64,000 bases of DNA, from contig VZRR01002778.1 in the NCBI GenBank assembly GCA_013398015.1, positions 434,001-498,000 of the forward strand. The letters run 5' to 3'. Position numbers and translations under genes: made by a program. This document shows positions 49,077 through 61,680 of this stretch, piece by piece; positions within the stretch are counted from its first letter, which is position 1, and each line of letters begins with the position of its first letter. A model generated the notes under the pieces. It saw only the letters and a program-made list of their open reading frames with translations. It did no database searches and was not told where the DNA came from. The DNA comes from Oreocharis arfaki. Taxonomy: Eukaryota; Chordata; Aves; Passeriformes; Paramythiidae.

Positions 49077-52009
49077 AGAAACTGAAGGAGGTTTGGCAGG
49101 CTTGGGTGAAATGTGACTTGTGAAAGCTTGTCAAAAGATGAAAGTGCGTTCTGGGCACTCGAGCTATAGAAATTGAAAATAGGAGCTAGACGCAAAGGTT
49201 TTTTTCTAAACATCAATGGCCTTACTTGCATTGGACTCCCTTGGTGAAAAACAGCAGCTTCTCCTCAGAGTAGATGTTCAGAGGGAGCTTTACCTCCTGT
49301 AGTAGAACTAGACAAGTAGCAACTACCTCATCCCTTAATTTTTTTTTCAGCTTTGTAAAACTTCAGTTTCTTTCTGATGTGAAGCCCTTTGAATTTATTG
49401 CATATAAGACACCTTAGATTACATTTTGTTAAATATATTGCTAACAGTCAACACACATTCAAGACTGAGGAGAAAAAAGAAAAAAATACTTGCTAGTTTA
49501 TTGAGATCAAGGACTTGGGTTCAGTCTCTCCTATATGGTGAAACTTTTATTATGAGCAGTATTTACTGAATGTCTGCTCATGATTTTGTGAAATTTGGTC
49601 ATTATAGAAGAGCAAAGCCCAGTGTATTCCACATTACTTGAACATTAACAAGGGATGGAGGTGGTGTGGGATAGTTTAGGCACAAATATGATTTTTCTGT
49701 GATTCCCACAGTCTAGACAAAATGGCTGCAGAGGGATATGAATATGATCAGAAATCTACTATGCAAAGAAGCAAACTTGTTCAGTAGTACCTTCACTGGA
49801 CTTTGGAAAATCTTTAGAGTGATGAATGGCTATTCTTTAAATTTTTTCTACAAATATGCTAATAAATGTCACAGAATGTGACACTCATGTCCATGGCTGT
49901 CTGTAAATCCACTGGAGGATGGTCATAATGAACCTAAGACATTATTTTTCTTTGTCTCTGATCATTATTTTTTATTTCATTAAATGCCTTTTGCTGGAGA
50001 GGTCAGCTAGATAGTAAAGATGTATTTATCTAGAATAGATTCTAAAGAACAGCCAGTTAATCAGATGAATATTTGGTAGGAGGGGTAAAATACGCCAAAT
50101 GATCAAATTACTGAAGGATAAATAGCTCTAATAGGAGTACACCTGAAATTTCCTACTTTCTGAATGAAGCTGAGGAAAAGTTACTTTAGGTGAAGTTATC
50201 AAGGTGACTCAATAGGGATGTTCAACAAATTTTTTTTCTTTGTTAAAGGTTTATTTGAGCTTTATGATCACATATGTTAATAACTGTAAGTCTGGTTTTC
50301 CTCTTAGGTCCCAAAAGCAGTATGAATCAATTATTTTATAATTGCAAATTGTATGTTTAAAAATATTATTTATGCGTTTTCTGAACCTATTGCAATCTTG
50401 TCCAAAATCATCTGGAAAGTGACTTAGAAACTGGAGCTCACTGTGCTGGGTTACTACCTTCATGTTAGCCCAAGCAACCATAGGAAGGATCTGAAAGCAC
50501 TGTTCAAGTACTACAAACAACTACGTAATGATGTGCACGCAGGAACACGATGTCAGCGTATGGAACACCATGTTAACTAAATTTGTGCAATTATCATTTC
50601 AAAAGCACTTTGGCACAGCAAAAAGTTTGACTGATGGGCTTTCTGTGAGACAGGCGTGTTCTCCTTACAGTCCTTGTTCAGCATTCTTACTGCCACATTG
50701 ATGAAGCATTTTGAAACAAAAATCAGAAACCAGATTTCTGGTAATCAAGACTTTTTGTCATATACCCCAGCTGGGAGGTGTTGAAATCATCACATTTATG
50801 GCAAATGAATAAGAAAACCTGTTGATTTTTAAGTAAAATGCCACCAAGATAACTTTATCATAAAAACAAACCAACCGTACTCTACATTTATGTATCACAA
50901 TATGACAAAAAGTATGTCAGATGTGTCACTCTTGGAAGACCCCTCACTTTTACTTCGGTCACCATGTAATGTTTCTGTCCAACTACATGTAGTGGCTGTA
51001 ATTGCCTTGTGGTTCATGGTCGAGTTAGTCTTGAATTTTGCCTTCTACAACAGCAGAGACAAGTCTGTTCACCTGTGTGTCTCACCTGTAGTTTATAAAC
51101 ATGACTGTGAAAGGAAGGACTTATCCAACTTGTACGTTATGAACTCAATACCTAATGACATTTTTAATGTAAACCAAAGTGACTGAGTTGTGTGTAAGAC
51201 ACAGTGACTGAATTGTTTGGTACTCACTGGTCATTGTGATGGTACCTCATGAAATTTTTTAGTTAGAATGTAGTAGTTCATGAGGGACAATTTGTTCTTG
51301 TCTCTGTCTCTTGCAAGGATTTAATATATTGAAGTTAAATAAGGCCAAAATAAGATAATGTAGTGTGCAAAGACTATTGTAAAATAACACCATTCATTAT
51401 AAAATAGGCTTTCTTCCACTATGTTCAATATTTTTCAACAGTGGTTAAATAGTTGCTAAATGAGATGAATATGGAAGAAATGTTTATATTCTGCAAAGAG
51501 ATAGGCAGCTGATGGTACTTTTGAAGCTTTTGTTTTTTCCCTCCTTGAAGTAGCATCTTTTCCTCTGGTCAGAATATAAGACAAATCACTCCATTTTACT
51601 TGTAATTCCACCCTGAATGACCTTTGAATTGATGACTCAGAGCCTCATTTCTTCTAGCCTATAAAACAAAACAGTATTCCTATGAAGTCCTCCAAGGAAA
51701 TGTTTTAGTAACAGGCTTCAGACTCTTTCCGTACTTATGAGACTTTGGTTTGGTGGCTCAGAATGACACATTGGTGTGTTTCAGTATATTAATTCAAGCT
51801 TCTATGAAATGCTGGTGCGAATAGGAACTTAAATGAGCCAGTAGCTTTTTCCCCACTATGCCTAGAATGCTAGTGATAAATTTCTGCCTAGCCAGTAGTA
51901 CTGCAAGTATACTGTAGCATTCATTTCAGGGCAGTTTGTAAGGATCAATAACATGTTCTGTTTACGTATTTCCACATCTCTTGAAGTCTTATTCCTGTGC
52001 AGCAGGGGA

Positions 52010-53101
52010 ACATGCCGTTCAAGGCACCCTAAACTGGGAGAAACTGCCACATAAACACCTGGTGCCACATCAGGCTGGCTACTGGTTGCTAGTGGGGTTT
52101 TGCAGGGCTCCCTATTCTGCCCAATTCTCTTCAGCACCTTCATAAATGGATGCAAGACTCAAAGGTATGCCATGTAAGTTTGCTGACTATTCCCTCAAGG
52201 GCAGAGAGACTTAGACAAATTAGAGGTCTGGGCAGTCACCAACCATATGGAGNTATGTAAGTTTGCTGACTATTCCTTCAAGGGCAGAGAGACTCAGACA
52301 AATTAGAGGTTTGGGCAATCACCAACCATATGGTTCAAGTGCTGCATTCTGCACCTGGGACAGGGCAACCCTGGCTGTGTGTATAGATCAGGGAATGAGA
52401 GGCTGGAGAGCAGAACTGTGGAAAGGGCCCCTGGGGTCCTGCTCAATGGCAAGCTGACCATGAGTCAGCAGTGCCCTGGCAGCCAGGGGGGCCAACCTTG
52501 TACTGGGGGGCATCAGGCACAGCATCGCCAGCCAGGCAAGGGAGGGGATTGTCCTGCTCTGCTCTGCACTGGGGCAGGCTCACCTTGAGTCCTATGCGCA
52601 GTTTTGGTCACCACAATACCAGTAAGATATTAAGGTATTGGAGAGTGTCCTAAGAAGGGCCACAAAGATGGTGAAGGGTTTGGAGTGGAAGCCATATGAT
52701 GAGTGGCCGAGGTCACTTGCTCTGTTCAAACTGGAGAAGAGGAGACTGAGAGGAGACCTCACTGCAGTCTGCAACTTCCTTGTGAGGGGAAGAGGAGGAG
52801 CAGGCACCAATCTCTTCACTCTTGTGACCAGTGACAGGACTCAGGGAAAGGGCCTGAAGCTGAGTCAGTGGAGGTTTAGGGTAGATATCAGCAAAAAGTT
52901 CTTCACCCAGGGGGTGGTTGAGCACTGGAACAGGCTCCCCACGGAAGTGGTCACAGCACCAAGCCTGTCTGAGTTCAAGAAGCATTTGGACAATGGTCTC
53001 AGGCACATGGTGTGATTCTTTGTGTGTCCTGCTCAGGGCCAATATTGTACTCAATGATCGATATGGATCCCTTCCAACTCAACATATCCTATGATTTTAT
53101 G
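52010..53101 (+). mobile_element. CR1 LINE 3' fragment (plus strand, about 1.1 kb)
   Basis: The fragment holds the end of CR1 ORF2 and the 3' UTR. ASGVLQGSLFCPILFSTFING is readable near 52093-52155. FADD is altered to FADY at 52179-52190. Downstream the best-preserved frame (52638-53015) reads through the typical CR1 C-terminus: RRATKMVKGLE, LFKLEKRRLRGDL, FRVDISKKFF and HWNRLPTEVV. The 3' end has decayed octamers ATCCTATG and ATTTTATG (53086-53101). The single ambiguous base and an 83-bp near-duplicate lie inside it at 52172-52333. It shares its subfamily with the copy at 42.7 kb. The 5' edge is approximate. Confidence 0.95.
52172..52333. repeat. 83-bp near-duplicate across an N (probable assembly join)
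   Basis: The segment 52172-52250 (ATGTAAGTTTGCTGACTATT onward to ACCATATGG) is repeated at 52255-52333 with a period of 83 bp. The only N in the window, at 52253, sits at the junction. The copies differ at four positions, all transitions. Other CR1 copies do not duplicate this part, so it is not a family feature. Confidence 0.9.
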
Positions 53102-55011
53102 GTGACTGAATTCATAGATGCATGTATGATGCAAACCAGATCTCCATAACCCAAGTCATTCAGGGCATGAGTAATCAGCATGTTACTCTTTAACAACTGC
53201 TCAGATTTAATATTTGACTACTTCTAATGTACATGCATTATCATCCAGAAATCTTGCGGTTATCTTGGATATCTTTGGATCTGAATCAGCATATCTAAGC
53301 AAATTTATTTTAACCTTGATTGTTGCTTAGCTAATCTTGCTCTTTTTTTAATACTTCTCCAACAGAAAAAATAGAATATATTTTTCTCAGAAAGTCTTGA
53401 TTCCTTCCCAAATTACCAGATGCTGAGTATAATTATATTACTGTATTTATAGGAGCAAAATAAAAGTAATTCTGGTAGTAAGAACATTGACCCACTTGAG
53501 GAAGTATTGATGGAACTTACTGTAAGGGAAGCAACACATGAGTGTAATTGAATCCTTTAGTGTGAGCACAGACACTAGCTTTATAGTAAAAAAGTATACA
53601 GAACATCATATTTCTGTGTCAGCTTCTTGAAAATACTGATAAATCATTGTCTTGAGATTCATGGCTTCTTAGATGGAATAGTACACTTTCACATGTGAGA
53701 TGCACTTATTATTAGCCAGCGCCTTGGAAGACAGAGAACTCTGACCCACCAGCATTTTTCACTGTTCTTGTCTGATCTATAGATCTGTATGTCAGCCATG
53801 TTAGCCTAATATTCATTGGGCTTTCTGTTAAGGCCAAATGTCTGTGCACTGTTACCAGTACCAGTGTTCTGATGGGGTCAACAGCGTAAATCTTAGCATC
53901 AAAAAGGCTCTGTTTTGTGCTCCTCTCCAAATAACACATGGAAACTAACAGCAGTGTGCTGCTACATTATAGCAGGGGCTTTGGAGAAATCTTAAGAGTA
54001 TGCACAGCTGCTGAGCACCACTATTCTTGACACTAAGTGAATGTAGAGGTTCGATTGCAGCCAGGATGTAAACTGATATAGGTGTGCTGTCAGAGCTGCA
54101 AAAGAAAGGCAGGTGCAGTAAAATGTCTGGTGCTGCGAAAACCCTTAAGACTTTTTTTTCAAGCACTGAAGCAGGACATGTGATGCGTTGTTCTCAGAGT
54201 GGCAAACCCAAAAAGCACTTTTGGCTGCACTCATACTCCTCCTGTCTGAGTAGACTCCCTCTTGTGGCTCCTTAGTATTTGTTCCTGTAGTAGTGCATAT
54301 AAACAGACAGTATAGGCATGGGAAACAGGAAAAGAGAGGAATCACTCAACCACTAAAGGGCGACCATTATTTCTCAAGGCAGAATATGGATAGGACTTCT
54401 GATTAAAAAAAAAAATTAATTAAAACAGTTTTTAAAATAGCTTATCTGCATATAAGAAAATAATTTTTTAAAATGCTGGAAAGATCATGTGCCAATCAGA
54501 GTGTTTATTAATATAATGCATAGAACTATAACGTATCTCTAGCTGAGACTACTGCTGGGTCCACATATGGGTAATATCATATTAAGAAGCTTTAGACATG
54601 TTCAGAAATATTTTACAACCTGGTAGCAAACTCAGCTGTTTGCTATATGATTTGTTGAGTTTATAGGTCTGATATTTGAACTGAGACTAAGGCACTCAAG
54701 CTGCAATGTGTCTGTGATGAAGTACTACTTTTTTTAAATGACATGGAAATACACAAACACTGACAATGAACATTTAAGCCAAAAACTGCTTTGGATTTCT
54801 CCCTTTCGGTGTCCCGACTTGAAAGAATTTGACATGACTTTTTTAAAAAAGGCCAATTTTGACACTTCTTGCCAGGACATTTTTCTGGTGCATCTCTCCA
54901 TCTTTGGGTTGGAGACAAGTTTAGTCTTCAGTAATCAGTGCAGAACAGAGACAGCACCTGGGATCAGTCAGACATTCTCAGTGGTTATCTAAAGATGTTT
55001 GACTGGAGACG

Positions 55012-55035
55012 AGAGATCTAGTGAACTAGATCTCT
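55012..55035. repeat. 11-bp perfect inverted repeat
   Basis: AGAGATCTAGT (55012-55022) and ACTAGATCTCT (55025-55035) are exact reverse complements separated by GA. Confidence 0.95.
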
Positions 55036-56521
55036 AAGAAACTTGTAAATGTTGGCTTGGAGCCTGTTACTTGGATATTGATGTTAATCAATGCATGCAA
55101 CTGCTGAAGGAAGCTGATCCCAGGTGGACTCTTTTGCTCCAAGGAGTAGTAAAATGATCAGGATTTGCTACTGTGCTGGACAGTCTTGGGAGTGGGCAGG
55201 GAAAAGTGGGCTGTAAATATCAACATACATGAGGCCAGACTGGCAATGAGCCATACTAATTGATATAACTTACATTCTGCTTGATCTAATCATATGCTTG
55301 TCTCTTGGGTCTTTAGCAGCTATCAATAGATATTTGCAGGGACTTTGAATAGTATGAGTTTTTTTCAATTTCTTCACCTGTAATCCACCACTAACTTGTA
55401 ACCTCCAGATAAGACAGTTTCACAATTCATGGTATGTATTAATTTTCTGAATAGACAAGAAGTAATCAAACATGTTTGTATTTGAAAAGTAATCTAGAGT
55501 CTGTTGTAGGAGAAAACTTTTCAGAAGCCTGAAGACTTGCTTACAGTTTCTACATAGTGGGATTTAAGGGCTTGCGAAACTGTTAATTTTGATCTTTGCA
55601 GCAAATAAAAATTAAAAATATTGCATTTGACAACAAATAAAATGAAATTAATCAAATTAGTGACATGAGTTCTATACTTGCCAGTCTGGGTTGCCTCATG
55701 GCTACAATTTTGTTAATCAGCCAGTTGGTTATAGGCAATGTTTCCTTGAAGGAATATGGGGCAATCAATTGCTGTCCCGCTATGAGCTCAATTTTTTCCT
55801 GCCTAAAACCATTCTGTTATGGAATTGTGTGCCATTCTATTATAGAATAGCAGTGCCGCAACAGAGGAAAACTTCAAAGTCTTGCTGCTAGTGGAAGGGG
55901 GTAGAAGGGAACAAGGCAGAATTGTGTTCTATGACTGTGAAATGACAGGCTGTGTCTGAGGTGAGAATGGCAAGGAGCAGTGGGTGTGTATGGAGTCCTT
56001 TTGGCATGAGTCAGAGTGCCCTCATGGGTATGTGGTTGTGAACTCTGTGATATTTCAGAAATTTCTGCATGTCTATACTTTAAAAAGTAATGTCTTTTAA
56101 CAGCTCTAGAAATTCTTTTAAAGAAATGAGGTATCCTCTAAAACTCTACTGCATGTGTCTAATTTCGATGCTATTGCATTTGAATATCTACTTTATCGTT
56201 GTCCAGACCTCGTGCATAAGTATTCAAAATAATAAAAGTTGGGTGTTAAACACAATTCACATTTCATCATACTTTGTTTTGCATTCAGTTTAAATTGATA
56301 TAAATAAACTCAGAAAATGGCAGAAATGACAAACTAGGCTTTGAATTCTTGTATTTGCTAAAAGGGAGTGCTCAAATTTTGGTTTGAGCCAAACCACTGG
56401 TTTTTATCAGTGAAAACACTCTATAGCCATTTTCTCCTATGGGAAAATAAGCAATGTATTCATTCTTACTTATTAGCAAGTGTTTGATAAAGTGTTAATG
56501 GTGATCATTGCAGCTTTAATA

Positions 56522-56558
56522 CCCCCCCCCCCAATATACTGCTACTCCCCCCCCAAAA
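56522..56558. repeat. Double C-run, G-quadruplex potential on minus strand
   Basis: A C run of about 12 is followed, after about 15 bases, by a C run of 8 and then an A run. The minus strand therefore carries two long G runs. Confidence 0.8.
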
Positions 56559-57979
56559 AAAAAGAAAAAGATACATGACCATTAAACCAAGGAAATAAAA
56601 ATGGTGTGCTGACTTACAAAAGAGACAGATAACTTCACCTTTTTCTTTTCAAAATATAGCTTCTTATTTCATGGAGAAGGAAGTGAAGAACAAATGAAGA
56701 TCCTCATAGTTTGTCAGCTTCATAACTTGGGCTTAAAACCAGCATGATACAAATGAATAAGAAATGTCTTTTGTTGTTGAACCAGGCGGGGGGAGGAAAA
56801 ATCTTCCAAGAAACTATGAGCCTTGTAGCTGTACTCAGTTTAGATGTAAATAGTGTCTCTAATGAGCGTTCTAATCATTAGAAATTTTTCTTCTTTTCAT
56901 GAATGTGTTTTTACTTCTTGGAGAAAACATTTGCATTTCCGTATTTGAGTTTCTATAGACTGTTTTTAGTACAGATGAGATTAAGTTATTTATCATGGGA
57001 AATATTGAAAATCTTTTTGTTTTTGTTATAAAATCATTCTCACAAGTCCTTGTTTCTGTAAGCACTCTGGTACAATGATGTATTTAGCTGGCATCTCTGT
57101 CTTCTTGAGAAAGTCCCCAACAGTTGGGACAGGTCAGGCCTCTGGCAATTCTAGGTTACAGTTCTGACTTCAGATATGACATATCACGTACTTATACCCT
57201 TCTGATGTGGGAAGTGGGCACAGGGTGATATTTAAAATGTCAGGTACCTGCTTTTCATCATCTAGGATCTTGGAACAGGGTACTCAGGCCCTCCTAAGAT
57301 GAGGCCCAGCTCAAGCTGCCTTCCCTCCCTGGAGGAGTGCACTGTGTGCCCCTGATGGAGAAATCCAGCTCCCAGCTGGAAAGGTTGCTGTTCATCTTGC
57401 TTGCATTTTCTTGCCATTTGTAAGGAAGTGGAGTATGTTGGAACTGATAACAGTCAAATTTGTGCATTTTTTAACTCAAGTACCTCTTTAAGTTTAGTTC
57501 ATATATGAAAATGAATTAACTACCATTGCCATATTTAATTTTTCTCTAGGTGTTTGAAAAATCACCATCTGCAATATTTGATACAGTCCAAAATGCCCAC
57601 TTTTCAGAGCATGTAATATTCTATGGAATCCCTACTGTATCAAGTACTGCAAAAAAAAAGGAAAGTAAAATTGCTTATCAAACTATGCAGAGTATAAAAA
57701 TTATGCCTACCTATACTGAGAGAAGGAAAAGATGATTTTAAGGAAGCTGAGGTTCTAAGCAGAAAAAAGGGACATACAGAAGTTGTTAAACCATCTTGCA
57801 GATTGGCAGACTTACAAGACAGTTTTCTTTCAATGAAAGATATAGCAAAAAATCAAATAAGGTTTAAATTATTCAAGATCAAGTACAAAACTGGAAATTA
57901 ATCTCTTAAATGTAGAAGTTTCAAATACATTTTCCATTCCAAGGAACCGTGATGCATTTTTATGTCTATTAAAATTTAT

Positions 57980-58011
57980 TTCTGTCAAAATAGGCAATGA
58001 TTTTGACAGAA
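57980..58011. repeat. 12-bp perfect inverted repeat with 8-nt loop
   Basis: TTCTGTCAAAAT (57980-57991) and ATTTTGACAGAA (58000-58011) are exact reverse complements around AGGCAATG. The stem is short compared with a microRNA precursor, so no RNA gene is called. Confidence 0.95.
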
Positions 58012-58937
58012 GTTGAAGAAACAGTATGTAATTTTTCTCATATAAAGTTTGAGCAGACTCTTTAACTAGATAGATTCCCATTAGAAGATGGATGTTTAAA
58101 GTTTAAGATTCTTACAGTCTTCATTTCCTAACAGGAATTACATAAAATGGCATTCATGTATTTTACCTGAAATTACTTGAAGATCAAAGAGGTATGTAAA
58201 AGATTTTCCCATTAAGGACAAGAAACTAATTAAAGAGCTATAAGTAGATCTGGAATGGACCATAGTAAAGGAATATAGTACCATCTTGTGAGAAGGCTAA
58301 TAAATACTTCTCAAGGCCACTCGACAGAATACTATTTTTTCTTGACGTTTATCAGCTTAAAAAAGGTTTCTTGATCAGAAGTTTTCTAGATAGTGTTGAC
58401 CTGATTTTTCTAAGGTTTTGAGGATCCTCTCATGGGGATCTGACCGTAAATATATTTGCAGAGTAGAATCATGCATCTTGTTCTGCATTTTATTATTGCT
58501 TGGAAGAGCTGCAGTGCGTGAGCAGATAAGAGGAGATAATTAGTTGCTCAGGCAGTATTTACTTTCCAAAGTTTAGAAGTGCTCTCTTCTCTTTTTTTTA
58601 ATGAAAGATGATTTTTAAAATAATTTTCTCTGAGTATAATCAGGAGAAACTCCATCACTCTTAGCAGGAAACATGTACCAGAATGCCCCCAGAAAATCTT
58701 ACAGCCTTATTGACTGTGCCAGATGTATTCTAAGTGTGAATTCAGGAATCGCTTTTTTTGGATCAAAATGTGAGCTGGGGATATGCCCCCAGTATGCAAA
58801 TTCTTACTGCAGGTTTGGGGGATGATTAGCTGCTCTAGCAAGCTCTGGGTGTTTCTGTGCTGGAGGGACAAGAAATTTGGTAAACAATGGCACACATCTC
58901 CATGCCGTGTCTCCACTGTTGGCTAAGGTTCAAGTTG

Positions 58938-58984
58938 TGATTTTTTTGGTTTGGTTTGGTTTTGGTTGGTTGGTTTGGGGGGGG
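58938..58984. repeat. T/G-rich low-complexity tract
   Basis: Eight T are followed by GGTTT, GGTTTT and GGTT units and a run of eight G. Confidence 0.85.
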
Positions 58985-61643
58985 TCTTAGTCTTTCTTGG
59001 GCTTTTTGTTTTTTTCAGAGACACTAGTGAACTAGCTAATTCTGTAATGTGGTGTAGGCTAATCTGTTGCAGGTGAAGGACTTTCTGTCTTTGAACTCAA
59101 TAAAGTTCATGTTTTTTCCACTCTCTTCCTTGTTGCCCGTCCTCGATTGCATCAATCAATAAGATAGATAAGGCAGAGAGAGGGAGGAGGAATTACTGAC
59201 AGCCCTCATGTTTCCCCCTCTCTGTCAAGAGTAGGAAAAGCAGTAATGAACACTGACAAAAACTTAAACCCTATCTCTTTATCCTTTAAGAAGCTTTTCA
59301 TTTATTCCTTAAAATGTATCCTACTATCCAAACTCCTTTCTCTCGTCCCTTCAATGGCATGTTGCCTCCTAATCTCTACCACAAAGCACCCTGTATCTCT
59401 TAAGAGGCGGAGTTAGTCATTGGTAGATATAAAATTCATTTGAGAATGTCAGTGGTGTTTAATTTCACAGATAATTTGCTGTATTTGCAAAGCCAAATCA
59501 GTCTAGAACTTGGATTTTTCAATAACAACTGATATTTGAAGGAAATCTAAGTCAGATTCTAAAAAAAAGAGGTGAAAGTCCTGAATTTGCACACCAGCTT
59601 AATATCTAATTCCAGTTTAAGAATATCAAATGATGCCTTATTTCTCTTAAAATGTGTTGTCTTTCATACTTATCTTTCTGTTTGTCAATAAATGTTTTTC
59701 CTTGCAACTGCTATTACACAATCATATTTTCTCTTTGGCACTATTCCTTATCTTATACTATTATACCAAGGAACAACCTTCATCTTTTGTTTTGGTTGAC
59801 GATTCTAAGCTTTTATTTTGCCTCGTATCTCAGAGAACTATATATTTTGGCAGCAAAGAAAGCAACACAGGGAGCACAGGCTACAGGAAGCATAAATTCA
59901 GATTCTCTGCAAACTTCTTAGCTTCAATCTCTGTCACATCAATGTTATGTTCCCAGGCTTAGAATTTTCTTGATGAAAACCAGTCTCTTGATTTCTCTGA
60001 TTGGAAACATAATCAAGAAGAGGATCTGGCCACTATATACATTATACTTAGTTTGATTTCATATTCAATAACAACCACTGAGTTTCTGCCACCAGCCAAT
60101 ATCTCTATTCTTATTGTAAGCAAATAGAATTAATCAATTATTATTTTTCTGTTAAAGATAAACCAAGTGCTGCTATTTGCTTTACACCTTTGTCAAAATT
60201 TTTGGATGATGCCTCACTGCTTCAGTTTATTGTCCTGTGTTATTTCCAGAGGTCTCTTCTTGATTCTAGCAATAATGCAGTGTTTTATTCCCCCTGCACA
60301 CTTAAAAATTTCTTCTCCTCATGTGATCCTTCCATGTAATATGATGCAAACATTCAATAATTTTTAAAATCACTATAAAAATCTGATAGCGGGCTCTTCA
60401 GAGGTGTTTTCTTCTTTTTGAATGCATTATTTTACATCTTATCTCTTTTCTGTAACTGAGGTAGTTTCACATGTAGTAATATCACAAAACTATTTTCTTT
60501 GAGAATGTGGCATTCTAGTACTGATTTATTCTCTTGCTACTTTAAGGTAAAATGTAAACTACTGGTTTGATTTATTTTGGAGTGCATATTAGAGATTTTT
60601 GAAGAAAATGCAACAGGTTTTATTACCTGTCATCTTTTAATTTCCACTTAAATCTCTTTCTTACGTCACTTTCAACTATAATCTTAGATGCAGTTTCTGT
60701 GAAGAAGAGATCAAATTTTATATTCACTTAGTCTTTTCAATTATTGTTTTATCCCTACTTCATATCCCTTTGTTCAATATTGTGCTTTTTACATTTGCTA
60801 AGAAGTAGTTCTTAATTACATTTTTGGAAGGCATTTCTTCTGTCAGATTTCTCAAGTCTTAGACAATATAGAAATGTAGGTGTTTAATGTCTTTAATTTG
60901 TTTCCAAATGATTGCTATTATTGTAATCAGCTGAATGACTAATCTTCATTCCACTTGAAGATGAATCCAAGCAATCCACCTAATTGCTCCAATTCTGACT
61001 GATTTCTAAGCAAGGTAAGATGGATACATATTTTGTAGACAAACACTTATCGAGTAAACCAATCCAAATCATAACAACTAAACAACTTACGACTTTTACC
61101 ACAATATCAGAGCTGTTATTATTATTCTTGTGAAGTGGAATGATGAAAAACAAGAATTAAAAAAAAATCATGGAACTTTTAACGGTTCATTTTTAGTAGA
61201 TTGAGAGAAATATCTATGGTCATGCCTGCTTAAACAATGCAAGTAGCTATCATGTTATTCTTCAAACCAATGTAAAGGAATTCTCAGTGGAAAGATTTTC
61301 CAGTGAATGGAAAAGTATCCAGGTCAGTACCCAGTATTAGTTACAAGTGCATAGCTCCCTGGGTTTTTTTTTCCATTCTGGGAAACTGAGCTTACTGAAT
61401 GAAATATCCACAGCTCCGCATATGCCCTGTAACAGAAAATGTGTTAATGTATTGATTTTGCTGCAGATGGAATGCATAAAAAATATGTGTTAGGTCAACT
61501 TGATAATTATGTTGAAACTATTTTGAGATGTGTTGAAAGAGCTTGCAAATTATACCAATAAAAAAAAAAGTGAACCTTTACCAAGAAGGATTAATTGAAT
61601 CCATAACGAAACTGTCATTCCAGAATCTCTTTTCCCTTAATTT

Positions 61644-61680
61644 TATATATATATGTGTATATATATATATGTATATGTAT
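61644..61680. repeat. (TA)n/(TG)n microsatellite
   Basis: Alternating TATATATA tracts are interrupted by TGTG and TG steps. Confidence 0.85.

Larger units (their letters stand above)
45076..52009. other. Unannotated AT-rich unique DNA
   Basis: About 7 kb without a supportable gene or mobile element. It contains a CA/CT microsatellite at 46627-46654, A/C-rich tracts at 47050-47093 and 49009-49076, and several homopolymer runs. Open frames such as 46323-46580 (85 codons) and 50890-51186 (98 codons, with one hydrophobic stretch) have no recognised domain or flanking splice signals that I can defend. Confidence 0.6.

Noticed and set aside
50890..51186. 98-codon open frame with one possible membrane segment
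   Set aside because: A single hydrophobic stretch is not enough evidence. No domain or gene context.
54048..54057. GGTTCGATT resembling a tRNA B box
   Set aside because: No A box, acceptor stem or anticodon arm can be drawn around it.
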